Shown: piece after piece, positions 1 to 10,897 of the stretch
Layout of the letters: every line of letters begins with the position of its first letter
Position numbering within the stretch: position 1 is the first letter of the stretch
Source: Chaenocephalus aceratus
Taxonomy: Eukaryota; Chordata; Actinopteri; Perciformes; Channichthyidae
Reading direction: 5' to 3'
Assembly: GCA_023974075.1 (NCBI GenBank)
Contig: CM043789.1
Span: 40,053,092 to 40,117,091 of the forward strand
DNA: 64,000 bases
Program-made: the position numbers and the translations under genes
Notes under the pieces: model-generated
Databases searched by the model: none
What the model saw: only the letters and a program-made list of their open reading frames with translations
Told to the model about the DNA's origin: nothing

Positions 1-375
1 AAACAGCTGATCACAACGTTCACACTCTGTGGTCACGAAGTACTCCACTAGCCGCCGCCCCCCTCTGTCGACTTTCCTGAAGTACTCCCCGTTGATGGAA
101 ATCAACATGTAATGAATTAAGACCCCACGGTTTGATGATTGATAGGTGTGTGGGCTGTCTTTCATTTTGACACGCAGAAAAATGTTATAATAAACATAGA
201 TACTGTATGTTAAATGGATATATCCGCCTTCTTCCATTTATCTTTCCATTCCCACAACAATATACATAAAGAAATGGCATATTTTGGACATAGTTCGAAT
301 GGTGATTAATCATGATTAATTAATTTTTAAGCTGTGATTAATCTGATTAAAAAATGTAATCGTTTGACAGCCCTA
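1..375 (-). mobile_element. hAT-type nonautonomous element, truncated by window edge
   Basis: Reverse-complement copy of the element at 48361-49470: bases 1-375 match the inverse of about 48361-48735 closely. The terminal repeat ends TTTGACAGCCCTA at 375. The other end lies outside the window. Confidence 0.8.
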
Positions 376-605
376 ATGATTTCATTGATTATTGTAATGC
401 TCTACTTTCTGGTGTCCTTAAAGTAATACTGCCAGTTTTAACAAGAACCAGAAAGAGAGCAGTCATCAGCTCGATTTTGAAGTCTATGCATTGGCTACCT
501 GTGAGCTTCAATATTGATTTTAACACTTTTAATTGTTTTTAAAGCTCTTAATCGTCTTGGGATTAGCTATTTATCAGATTTGCTTTTACCCTATAGCCTC
601 TAGAA
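376..605 (+). mobile_element. degraded LINE reverse-transcriptase C-terminal fragment
   Basis: Conceptual translation in broken frames gives DYCNALLSGVLK and SILKSMHWLPVSFNIDF, the signature of CR1/L2-clade LINE C-termini in fish. Interrupted by stops and joined on the left to the hAT end. Confidence 0.6.
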
Positions 606-837
606 CCCGCAGGTACTTCTGGTAAAAGATTGTTTTAAAATCCATGTTGATCTTAAACTTGACTGGAAAAAGAACCTTCAATTTTTGAGATTTTTAAAAA
701 AACTTATAGAAAAAAAAAGGAAAGTCAAAAGTAAGACCTTTTAAGACCCTTTCCATACATTTTAAGACCTCATCGCCACTTGAAGTTTTAACCGGTTACC
801 TTGGCGACACACTTTACCTCACATTGACTATATACAG

Positions 838-1671
838 CAGCGATACTCAACCCGCGGCTCCTTTAAGACTAGTTGCGGCTCTTTTAAGTCCCACTTTAAA
901 AAAATAAATAATAATAATTAAAAAAAAACAAAAAAAAAAAACATTGTCAGCAGAATTCATCAACATTTCATTATCACTCACAAGTCACACACATCAGTCT
1001 ATTAAGCCGCGCCCCCCCCATCCCTCTGAACAACCAATCACAAATTATTTCAGGTTTTGCGCTCTGATTGCAGGTGCGCGAGATAATTGCTCCGTCACAC
1101 TGGGAAAACTAGCTTACAGCACTATGCAAAAATGGTAAAGGAATATAGGAAACGAAAATATGAAGAGGAATATCGAACATTTAAAGAGGACTGGGAACTC
1201 GAGTTTTTCTTCGTCTCCACCGGTTCGGGAAAATGCATCTGCCTGCTTTGTGACAACGTCATTTCACAATTTAAAAGGTCCAATTGGAGCGCCATCACGA
1301 CACAAAACACCCGAAGTTCAGTACCGACTTTCCGACTCAAACAGAACCGAACTGCTCAAAAAAACGTATTCCACACAAATACGAGTGAAAGAGCGACAGA
1401 GGCATCCTGTGATGATCAGTAACCATGCTGTCTGTTATCTGTTGTTATGGGCAGTCAGCAATGTGTGTTTTGTGGTTGCAGTGAAAATAATAAATCACAG
1501 TTATTGCACTGTACATTATGCTTTTCATTCCCTAGTAACATATTACTATTATCCATATTCTCAAATGCATAATGGTTTCAGGGAGGAAAGGAGCGTTTTT
1601 GGATTGTGGCTCTTGCAAAAATATGTTTTCGTCAATGTGGCTCCTGATTAGGACAAGGTTGAGTACCACTG
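838..1671 (+). mobile_element. hAT transposon remnant with BED zinc finger, perfect 8-bp TSD
   Basis: Terminal repeats CAGCGATACTCAACC and its inverse GGTTGAGTACCACTG bound 834 bp. The target-site duplication ATATACAG is perfect at 830-837 and 1672-1679. Inside, from 1132, is the N-terminus of a hAT transposase: MVKEYRKRKYEEEYRTFKED, then a BED finger CICLLC...HHDTKH broken by a frameshift after KRSN. The rest of the transposase is deleted. It resembles the GTF2IRD2/ZBED-related hAT group. Confidence 0.85.
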
Positions 1672-2050
1672 ATATACAGTATTGATCGTCCTTCCTCCTT
1701 ATCTTCCAACCACTTGGACGCAGACTTGCATTTCCCCATAACGATGTTGTTTAACAACCGGCGTAAACGGAGCTTCGTGCAATCAAGCAGTGAGCGTGCG
1801 ATGTCCTGTTCAGATGACGTCAGATCCAACGGGATGCCATCAATAAAGTACACAGAATCACACTACACTACGCAATGATTACATTCAGGCAGACTGTAGA
1901 ACACAACCTCTTTGGACCATTTAGATACTTATTGAAAACAAGCTACAAAATGTAATACCTTGGAAAATGCCCTTTAATATTTTTTAATAGCCTTAATTTT
2001 CGCTAAATTGATTTATCAACTTGTAATACTTTTTAAGACCCCGCGGTAGA
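1632..2050. repeat. unclassified repeat flanking the BED-hAT
   Basis: T-rich motifs TTTTAAGACC occur on both sides (about 740-770 and 2032-2042), suggesting that the BED-hAT inserted into an older repeat. A 73-codon minus-strand open frame (1632-1853) begins MYFIDGIPLDLTSSEQDIAR; I do not recognise it. Confidence 0.35.
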
Positions 2051-2108
2051 AGAAGATACAAATAAAACAGTTTTCCCTTAAGCAAAGCCAGTAACACTGG
2101 AGGAAACA

Positions 2109-3467
2109 GAGGCCTGTCCTACGAATCCAGTTCACAGACCCTGGATATGTTTGAGTTACCCGGTTTACCTAATCCAAAACAAACGCGCTCTCGCTAAGCG
2201 GTCCTACCACGCTGGCTATCAACTCGGTAACTCAAGCCAGGGTTTCTCTGTCCGGCTGAGTGCGCGTTCACATGAAAGGGGCGGGGTTAGTAACATTTGG
2301 CCAATCACAAACATGGAGAAGCGTACTGACAGCGCAGCGTCATACTTCCTGAATGAAAAGTGAACTATAATATTAGACATATGAAAAAGTTCAACTTTAA
2401 ACATCCATGACTTAAACACTTTATCCAGGATCAAAGCCACAGAGCTGCACCTGCAAGGTGAATACAGCTGGTAACAGAACAAGTGTTTGAATGTGTACAT
2501 TAACAGGTTTATGATATCACTGCCAGTCTAAGACACCATCTGACTTTAATTACATTTGACTTGAGTGTTTCCTCAACTTAATGTGTTGCTTAAAATAATA
2601 CTTCTGTATCCAGTATGTGACACTGTGAGTGTTGCACGGCCAGATACGGCTCAGCTGACTCAGATAAGGAAATATGTGATACATTATGAAGTGATATGAA
2701 TGATAATGGGACACATTGACGTCTGCACTCACAGTGCCGCGGACTGTACTTAATGTTACTTTGATCTGGTTACTTATGGTGTGGCAGATATTTAATTAAG
2801 CTTTCTTAACGCTAATGTTATAAGAGCCAGATTGCTCTGAAGATGGGAGGTGATATTCTATTCATGTTCACGTTCACACAGTCGGTGATTTGAACTGCAA
2901 CTGCAGTTTAAACTATATTTCCTTTATCCTGTAATATGACTCGATCGCTTTAAACTCTGCACACTGTTGTTATCAGCTGTTCCACCACGGTTTCTACCTC
3001 AACCTGTAATAGATGTATCCTTATTGAAACGGTTACATTCAATGAAAAATAAAATCAATGTGCAGGCTTACGTGAACACTGTTCTACATGAACAATATGG
3101 GCAGTTTATACATTAAATAAATCAACAGTACAGTGGCGATATGCTCCAAGTGGAAGCGATTCGCCATTAAAGCAAAGAAGAAGAAGAACTCCGCACAGTT
3201 GATCTCCTTCCTGGAACCTATCCTGCTCCGGCGCAGGCTAGCCGTTCAGAATAAGTTATCTAGCCCGCTAAAAAGTGAACCAGTGTCGTAGGACCGGAAA
3301 CCCCAGAAGTTAGCTGGCTAAACGAAAATCTTGATTCGTAGTATAGGCCCCGGGCTAGCCGTTCAGCATAAGTTACCATGGAGATCTACCCCGCTAAGAA
3401 GTGAACCAGCGTCGTAGGACCGAAGTTAGCTCGCTAAGCGAAGATCCGGCTTCGTAGTGCAGGCCTC
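2109..3467. mobile_element. DNA transposon with GAGGCCTG terminal repeats
   Basis: Left end GAGGCCTGTCCTACGAATCC and the inverse of the right end GAGGCCTGCACTACGAAGCC match at 17 of 20 bases. The right terminal ~118 bp is present twice in tandem (about 3233-3350 and 3351-3467). No clear target duplication and no transposase reading frame. Confidence 0.6.
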
Positions 3468-3811
3468 AGGTGTAAAGTTGTTAGAATTAAAATTAGAAAC
3501 ATAACACACAATAAATAAAAGGATAAGAACATGTCAGATCCTACAGTAGAACTTTTAATTATTGTTTTCTCTTGCCGTCATCATATGATAGTTTTAAACT
3601 TTACAGAAACTAATTGAATGATATTTCCTTAAATAGGAAAGAGATAGGTCGAGTGTAGGAAATGAATATGGATCCCAGTAACTTGCATGTATGCTTCATT
3701 TCTTTGCTTAATGCAACAGCTCTCAATGCAACTTGTTATGTAACATCCCCATACAACTGAGATGACAAGACACACCTGTTCACCATTGCATCATTTTATA
3801 ATGTGACTTAC

Positions 3812-3876
3812 CTTTATCAATATCAAATTTAGCCTTTTCTCTCCCATCCTCCACCACTTGCCCAGGAAGAGATAAT
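3812..3876 (-). CDS. shq1: shq1 coding exon 2
   Basis: 65 bases between a TTTCAG acceptor and a GTAAGT donor on the minus strand. The first base completes the Arg codon split with exon 1. This exon is too short to show as a long ORF and was recognised from its SHQ1-like translation. Confidence 0.88.
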
Positions 3877-4771
3877 CTGAAAGAAAATCACATGGTTACA
3901 GATCACTAATAACAACGACATACACACCATTTGTTCTATCCTGCCTATTGATATTCAGACCAATGACGTGTTCAGTTCATACCAACTTACCAAGACCTCC
4001 AAAATTAAGAATAAAACATTGAATTTAATTGAATTTATGGGAACTTGCAAAATAGCTTTCGCATACCCTTATTTTAGGCTACTCTAAATACCTTTTAAGC
4101 AATACAAGTTTTGAAAGTTTGTGTGTTAATAAAGTTTCACAAATAGTTTTTTTAAATTGTGCTGAAATGTTTTCTGACAGTCAAGAAACCCAAAGTATTA
4201 TTGACAAAAACATTTTGAGCTAAAAACACCATAATCTAAAAATATTCTGACATATATTTTGACAATAAGGAATAATTTGGATTTCCTTGACACATTTTTA
4301 TAAGAAAGTGTTATTATTTATTGGATTTATTTATGTATAATACAGATGTTATACTCCAGTTCACACGTTTTGTAAAACAATGTTGGTGCTTTTTACTGGC
4401 TGTACTATTACATTGAGTGATTGGATTGTATATGTAGATACAATAGTACTATGTTGACTTGTCAGTGTGATCGCTCATTATCCATGTCTGCACATTTCGA
4501 ATCTCAGATACATGGTGACTCCAAAATGAAGCTAAATGACCTGCTTTTATAAACCCTCATCCAAACTAGGTTCCTTTTCAACAGAAATACACATGTATAT
4601 ATATCAGTTTATCTGTGTTGGATCTCACCTGAGAAAGTAGGGCTTGGCGTAGAACTTGAAATCTGTGCCATCAATGAACAGGTCAAACTCTGATGTTCTG
4701 GTGTAGGGAACTCGGATGCAGAGGATCAGGTACTCTGGATCTTGGCTCAGGTCAAACGCAGGAGTTATCAT
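3812..4771 (-). CDS. shq1: shq1, N-terminal coding exons (partial gene; continues left of window)
   Basis: Two minus-strand exons encode the N-terminal CS (p23-like) domain of SHQ1, the chaperone that holds dyskerin/NAP57 and helps assemble H/ACA ribonucleoproteins. Exon A (4629-4771) starts [16 protein letters not shown] and ends [10 protein letters not shown] plus two bases. Exon B (3812-3876) encodes [20 protein letters not shown]. Both align, in order and phase, with the first ~70 residues of vertebrate SHQ1 as I know it. Splice sites fit: donor GTGAG next to 4629, acceptor TTTCAG before 3876, donor GTAAG next to 3812. The start at 4771 is chosen because family proteins begin at this methionine. 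Minus-strand TTTCTACAG just upstream (4796-4804) looks like an acceptor, so a non-coding 5' exon may lie to the right. The next exon, expected to encode roughly IFTIRLPKETPG, is not visible in 1-3800, so the gene continues off the left edge. It is head-to-head with gxylt2. Confidence 0.9.
4629..4771 (-). CDS. shq1: shq1 coding exon 1
   Basis: 143 coding bases (47 codons plus 2). Encodes the first beta strands of the CS domain. The donor dinucleotide is at 4628-4627 on the minus strand. Confidence 0.9.
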
Positions 4772-4799
4772 TGTGATTGCTGGTGTAACACAGACCTGT

Positions 4800-6750
4800 A
4801 GAAACAATGACAGGAAAACAATCTCAATGTCCAGTTACAATGTATAGGATTGCATTGCACAGCAGCTGACTTTAGCATGCCACCTTGTGGTTGACTCTGT
4901 TACATGTTGTTGCAGTTGATCATGTCTCCACAAGCAGCAGCCCACGTGTGCCACACTGATTGAGAGAGAACTGTAAACATAGCTTGTTTCCTACTTCCTA
5001 AAAGTTTCTTTACTATGACTTTTTTTAGCTTATAAAATGTTCAAGATTCAAAGGTTGTATTGTCATATGCAGAGTAGCTACCGTGTGGTTATGGCAATGA
5101 TAATCTTAACTCCCATGCTCCTTAAACGATGCAACATACATATATATAAGACATAAAACTATAAATATGTTGCAGGAAGAAACAGAGTAGAAATAAAATA
5201 GTGCACGATTTTGTTGCAAACCAATGTGCAAGTCATGCAGAAGAAGTGAACTACATGTCAAATGAAATACAATAAGCTAAATGTTATAAAAGTGACCTGG
5301 TAAATGCAGGATTCTATAAATATCTAAAATAGAATAAGATAAACAAAATCAGAATGTAAAATGTCCCATATCTTGTTAATAAAGATCGCATCCCAAAGTG
5401 CATTAAAAAAACTACACTTTTTAATAAACCTTGCTTGTTGACAATCTTGTGTATCTTTCAAAACAACATTAAACCCTTTGTAATATGTATTATGGTCTAT
5501 ACTTATATTCGGCATGACTCAAATCTACCTGGAAACATGTTTTAAAAAGGTATATGCTAACATTAATGGTTAATTTACAAGATGAAATCCTATGGCGCTG
5601 ACGTCATTTCAGAGAAGAAAGTTAGGGACGTCACATGCATGAAAAGTCGCCAATGTCAAAATGTTGTCTAAAATATAGTGTTTATTGCCCAACATGCATG
5701 CCGAATTCAACATTAGACTTTAACAATCAAAGGCGATTAAGTGCTTGTCTTTAAGTTAGCGCAATCTTCCGAAAATCTGCATGTAACCCTGACTGCATAG
5801 GTTTCTAAAGGTAGTTTCGTTTTCATACTGTAAACACATGATTAGTCTCCTCGTGTTTCGGCTAACATAGCACAGCAGCATTGCTAGCTGACAGATGCAA
5901 CCACTACCTAACATTGCTTTTATGCCAATGCCTGCAGTGGGAATGGACTGTATGAATCACCTCAAAGACTGTCACTAAAACACGGGACATATAAAGATAG
6001 CCTATAAAAGAGTAAACACTCACCAGAGAAATACAGAGTTATCCTAACAAGCTTCACTGGCAGCTCATGGATGCAGCACCCATGGTTTACCGTAATGTGA
6101 AGTGCAAACTGGCAGTAAAAACAATTCTGAAAAAAAAGCTTTTTGTGGCACATATCTGTCCCAAATCTGAGGTCCATGGTGTTAAGTTACTCGAGGAGGT
6201 GGACAAAACCATCATGAGTTTTAGGCTTTTTCTTTGTAATTATTGTGCTATGATAATAAAGAACTTGGATGTTGAATCTTGGAGGTCAAAAAAATGTAAA
6301 CAATGGGCAGTGTTGTTTGAATGTTGAACCAGAATGCATAGTTCACATGTTAAGAGAAAAAAGAAAATCACTACACACATCTCATAACACTTCCCCTGGT
6401 GGTTTTACTACGTTAATAATATCTTTTTTATTGCATTTGCTTAATTTTAGTGAATATTCTTTAAGCAACTTTTTAATTTTTTATTATGTGTTATCGCCAG
6501 ACAGATTTTTTTTAAATAAAGTAATGTATTTAATTATTATTTGTATCACAGTTTTTTTGTATTAGTAAAATATGTTTTTAATATTATTACGGTTTTGTCA
6601 CATCCCTCCATCTCCCCAGCTGTACACCTGGTTGGCTTTCTGGTACCAACAGAGAGTTACTTTTTGGTACCAAGCGAGAGTCATTCTTAGCCCCAGTTTT
6701 CACATTATCACATCATCTTGCTTTCCATATCGCATCATGTCTCACGCTTT
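4800..6750. other. shq1-gxylt2 intergenic region, no gene seen
   Basis: AT-rich. 5036-5110 (TTCAAGATTCAAAGG...TTGTATTGTCATATGC) resembles a fish LINE 3' tail. The CRE palindrome at 5599 is the only notable regulatory-like site. No conserved coding exon found on either strand. Confidence 0.4.
5599..5606. promoter_or_regulatory. CRE-like palindrome TGACGTCA
   Basis: Perfect cAMP-response-element palindrome with a second half-site (GACGTCAC, 5628-5635) 22 bases on. It lies ~830 bp upstream of the shq1 start codon in the shq1/gxylt2 divergent region. Function is inferred only. Confidence 0.3.
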
Positions 6751-6756
6751 GCTATG

Positions 6757-6820
6757 CTGGGTCTTGAACTACCAACCTTCTGACTCATAGACATCCATTT
6801 ACCCATCGAGCCAAACACCC
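6757..6820 (-). repeat. tRNA-like unit 1 (degraded SINE/tRNA pseudogene)
   Basis: Minus strand reads TTTGGCTCGATGGGTAAATGG (A-box-like), a stem TGTCT / AGAA with 7-base loop ATGAGTC, then GGTAGTTCAAGACCC (B-box-like). Stems are imperfect, so it is not a functional tRNA. Confidence 0.55.
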
Positions 6821-7174
6821 AGAGATGTTTCAGTAGCCTACATCTTTTGCAGGACCGGTTTCTACATATATTAGGGTTAGAATTAGGGTTACTAGGGGAA
6901 CATTTGGCATCACAGGGAGTGACCGTCCAAGGCTATAGCACATCTGGAGCAGGGTCTCCTGAACATTTAATCAGAATAAACTGGACTTAAGCCTCCGTTG
7001 CTTTCTCACTGACTTTTCATTTCCATTTTTTACACCACAATTACCACAGCCTCGTTAGTTCTATAAGATATGGCATCCATTTACTTCGTTACAATATCTT
7101 AACTGCGAACTAAAGAAGCAAACTAAATCTGTACATTTGTTTAAAATATGTCTCTCCAAAATGCACTTTCCCCT

Positions 7175-7238
7175 GCTGGGAATCAAACCACCACTTCTGA
7201 CTCTTAGAAACCCACTTACCCTTTGAGCCAAAGCATCC
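7175..7238 (-). repeat. tRNA-like unit 2 (degraded SINE/tRNA pseudogene)
   Basis: Minus strand TTTGGCTCAAAGGGTAAGTGG, stem TTCT / AGAA with loop AAGAGTC, then GGTGGTTTGATTCCC. Homologous to unit 1 at an offset of about 418 bases. Confidence 0.55.
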
Positions 7239-8310
7239 TTGACATGTTACGGTATAATTTTAACGGCTGGCTTGTATTATTAGTTAGGGTTATAAGAGGA
7301 CTTGACAGAGGAGATATTGTAAAAACATTTGTTGAAACTCATCACAGGAAGTGACAGTCAAAGGTTTTACATCTGTTCAGAACAACTCAAGGCTACCAGG
7401 GCATCAGGAGTCAGGTTTCTTTAATATGCCCTTTAGAAACAATACAATTAAGCCCCAGTATTTTTATAACTTAACCAAACTTCAGGTTTTTTTTCCATTA
7501 AAGCAAACCCTCTATTCTAACATATTTATTGCTGTATTTATTCCTGTATTTATTTGTTACTTATGCCATGTTCTGTCTTCAATATCTGGCTGCTCGTTGT
7601 GTGCATAAAGCTTCAAATTCACTCAAAATCACACAGCAAAACCTATTGTTGGGAGTTCATGATATTTAAAACACAATGGCTTTCGTCCAGAGGTCTATGC
7701 ATTGGTTTTTCATGCAGGTGCTCCATGTTCAACACCCAGGGGAGCGACATCTCCTGTCTTCTGCTATGCTGATGTTAAATCTGGAGAAAGTGTCCCTACC
7801 AATTTTTCTAACAAAGTGACGCCCATGCAAGGGGCCCATCATCTAACCACACATTATGTATTTGCTAATTTTGCTTTTGTGTCTTTTATAGTTTGCATGC
7901 CTGTGGTAAATTAAATAATCATAACTGTGGGTCGAAAAACAAATAGCAAATGCATAATTATAGTGTCAATCAATGCTGTCTGGCAATAATTAAGGTCAAC
8001 AAATCACTAGTATTTTTAAGATGTTAACATATCTGCACGAACAAATGTGTTTCAATACTTAGAGAGACACTATATCAATATGACAACACAATGTACGTTG
8101 TTTAAAAGTGTTTTACTGTACCAAAGACAAAACAAGAAGATAAATAGTACATTAAGAACATCATAAATCGGGGGTGTTTTGAATCGGCCCTCAGCAAATT
8201 CAAAAAGTATAATGAAATATGGCCCACAAATGAAACTTGTGCTTTTCCTATATTGTACTTCTTAAATATATATGTACAAATATATTACACAGTAGTATTC
8301 ATGTGCTAAT

Positions 8311-8823
8311 TGTTAGGGAAATAATTGACCTAGACTCCTAGATATGACGTACAGGACCAACCCTGACGTTTGTTTATCTCCTTTAAGGACATAGGCTGCT
8401 TGAGTCATAATGTTATTGTTCCCATTCTGTGACCGGTCAACACTAGGTCACAGATGGTCTGTTGTTGTGGGTGCACTGGGACACTTCCTTCTTTGTTGTT
8501 TGTGGACTCCAAGGTATGACATCTTCGAGGCCATAAGTGACGGACGCAAGTGACTCAGTGTGCCCAACTGGTTAAGCTATCTTATCAAAATATGTTGATT
8601 ACTCTCTGTGAAACCAGTTAAATGGGCTAACGAGAGAGAGGCGCTCCAGAATTGACGTGGCAACCACCCGTGCAGTCAGACCGTGACTGCTGTGACTTGT
8701 GATATCCTCCGGCCGTAACTCCAAATAAACCTCCAGTGTTTGACATCGATGCTCCTGCTCTACCCTGTCTCCTTCCAGAGTCGGTGACTCCCACTGCATT
8801 GCTACACAGAAGTTTCCCTTACA
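8311..8823 (+). mobile_element. solo LTR of an endogenous retrovirus-like element
   Basis: 513 bp beginning TGTTAGGGAAA and ending TTTCCCTTACA (inverted ends, TG..CA), flanked by a perfect 5-bp duplication CTAAT (8306-8310 and 8824-8828). AATAAA at 8724-8729 fits an R-region polyadenylation signal on the plus strand. No internal coding region remains. Confidence 0.85.
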
Positions 8824-9055
8824 CTAATAATCCCACTTTAAAAAATAAATTCAGTCAATTCATGTTGATAACATTTTCTAACAAATCTTAGTTGCTACAA
8901 AAAAGTCCAATAACTTATTTACATAACAAACTTGAAAAATACCCTTCATATTTCCCTTTATTATAATCACTCTGATGCTCCTGTTTTAAGGAATGAGTTG
9001 CCAACAAGAGAAATGAAACCTTATAGAGAGCTGTGATGTAGGCTGTTTATTTCTT

Positions 9056-10255
9056 AAATCTGAGTTGACAAATATGACATGTGGGGTTCCTCAAGGCTCC
9101 ATCTTGGGGCCTCTTCTCTTTAACATCTACTGGCTCAGATAATGAAAAACAACAAAATAAGTTACCATAGCTATGCAGATGACACACAAATGTACGTATC
9201 AATTTCACCAGGAGACTATGCTCTAATTCAAACACTGAGTAAGTGCTTTGAACAAATCAATGACTGGATGTGTCAGAACTTTCTCCAATTAAACAAAGAT
9301 AAAACTGAGGTAATGGTTTTTGGAGCCAAGTCAGAACGTATAAAAGTTAGCGCTGAGCTTCAGTGTGCAATGTTCAAAACAACAGATAAAGCCAGAAATC
9401 TAGGTGTATTCATGGACTCGGACCTGAGTTTCAACAGTCACATTAAAACAGTTACTAAATCAGCCTACTATCACCGAAAGAACATATCTAGGATTAAAAG
9501 ACTAATGTCACAGCAGGACTTGGAAAAACTTGTCCATGCTTTTATCTTCCGTAGACTCGACTACTGCAATGGTGTCTTGCAGGTCTCACTAAAAAATCTA
9601 TTAGGAAGCTGCAGCTGATTCAGAACGCCGCTGCTCGAGTCCTCACTAACACTAAGAAAGTGGATCACATCACTCCTGCTCTGAAGTCTTCACACTGGCT
9701 TCCTGTGTGTCAAAGAATAGATTTCAAAATACTGCTGCTGGTTTTTAAAGCACTGAATGGTTTGGGCCCAAAATACATTTCTGACCTCCTGCTAAATTAT
9801 GAACCATCCAGATCTCTCAGGTCTTCAGGGACTGGTCAGCTTTCTGTCCCCAGAGTCAGAACTAAACATGGAGAAGCAGCGTTCAGTTATTATGCTCCAA
9901 ATATCTGGAACAAACTCCCAGAAACCTGCATGTCTGCTGCAACTCTGACTACTTTTAAATCCAGGCTGAAGACTTTTCTTTTTGTCGCTGCTTTTAATTG
10001 AACTATTCATATCTTAGACTGCACTGTAACTTTTATCCATGTACTTTTTCTTTTAATGTTTAATTTAACTATTCATATCTTAGACTGCACTGTAACTTTT
10101 ATTCACGTATTTTTTCTTTTAATGTTTATTTTATTAGCTTTTCTTTTTAATGACTGATTTTAAAAGCCATTTTCTTAATGTCTTTCATTTTTTGTAAAGC
10201 ACTTTGAATGGCCTTGTGTTGAAAAGTGCTATATAAATAAACTTGCCTTGCCTAA
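9056..10255 (+). mobile_element. L2/Maui-like LINE, 5'-truncated, broken reverse transcriptase
   Basis: Reads GVPQGSILGPLLFNIY (about 9075-9130), the catalytic YADD at 9172-9183, INDWMCQNFLQLNKDKTEV, then after frameshifts near 9600 HITPALKSSHWLPVCQRIDF and LRSSGTGQLSVPRV to SRLKTFLF (10001). The 3'UTR carries a ~64-bp tandem duplication (10005-10130) and ends AAGTGCTATATAAATAAACT near 10240. Stops after the LLFNIY block and the frameshift make it inactive. Confidence 0.85.
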
Positions 10256-10319
10256 AGCATATTCATGTATTAAGCCTAATTTACCTACATTTTGCTAACT
10301 TATAACTTAACTTCAGAGG

Positions 10320-10619
10320 TATAAGTGGCCCAGCCCTTCGTATATTTTTCTGTCTGTGGCATTGACCATTCAACTCCTCCATGGCGATTGCACGTGCGGC
10401 AGTGCTACCATCTTTACGGTAATGGCTCAGTCGTCCCGCCTCCAATGCCTAATCCTCCATGAACGTTTTGCAGAAGCTCCTCTCCGCTCTCCATCATCAT
10501 CTGCAGGAAAATGCGAGCGGGGAGCGGTAACAAAATGTCAACTCGGGCTGCTCTCCCTCACCCGCAGACATGAGCGGAGCCCCGTCTGCATCAACCAGCC
10601 GCAACAAGTCGCTCTCACC
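10320..10619 (+). promoter_or_regulatory. gxylt2 5'UTR / proximal promoter region
   Basis: GC-richer, repeat-free stretch between an L2-type LINE tail and the gxylt2 start. It contains a CACGTG-like CACGTGCGG (10390-10398) and a frame open from 10356 into the CDS. The transcription start cannot be placed from sequence. Confidence 0.4.
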
Positions 10620-10897
10620 ATGCGGATCCACTGCAAAGTAGTTGTGATCGCCGTGTGTTTCGGAGTTTTCCTACTTTTGTACTTTTTGGGGGGCAACGCC
10701 GCGGACGATCCGCTGTTGAGAGAAGTTGCAGAGCAAGAGGAGAAGAAAAAGGAGGAGGAAAGCAACTCTTCAAGGCGATCGCACTCTGACTTTGGACGCA
10801 ATGTTGCAGAGAAGTTTGCAAAGAAACCCCCAGTGGAAGAGCCTCTCCAGGGACGCAAAGAGAGGAAAGCGATCAATAGAGGCGTGAACGCAAAGAG
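10620..10897 (+). CDS. gxylt2: gxylt2 coding exon 1
   Basis: 278 bases: short N-tail, signal anchor ([19 protein letters not shown]) and the charged stem. Donor GTGAGT. Ends in phase 2, leaving AG of a Ser codon. Confidence 0.9.

Noticed and set aside
6757..7238. Functional tRNA genes
   Set aside because: Boxes resemble tRNA but acceptor and T stems do not pair well; treated as degraded SINE or tRNA pseudogenes.
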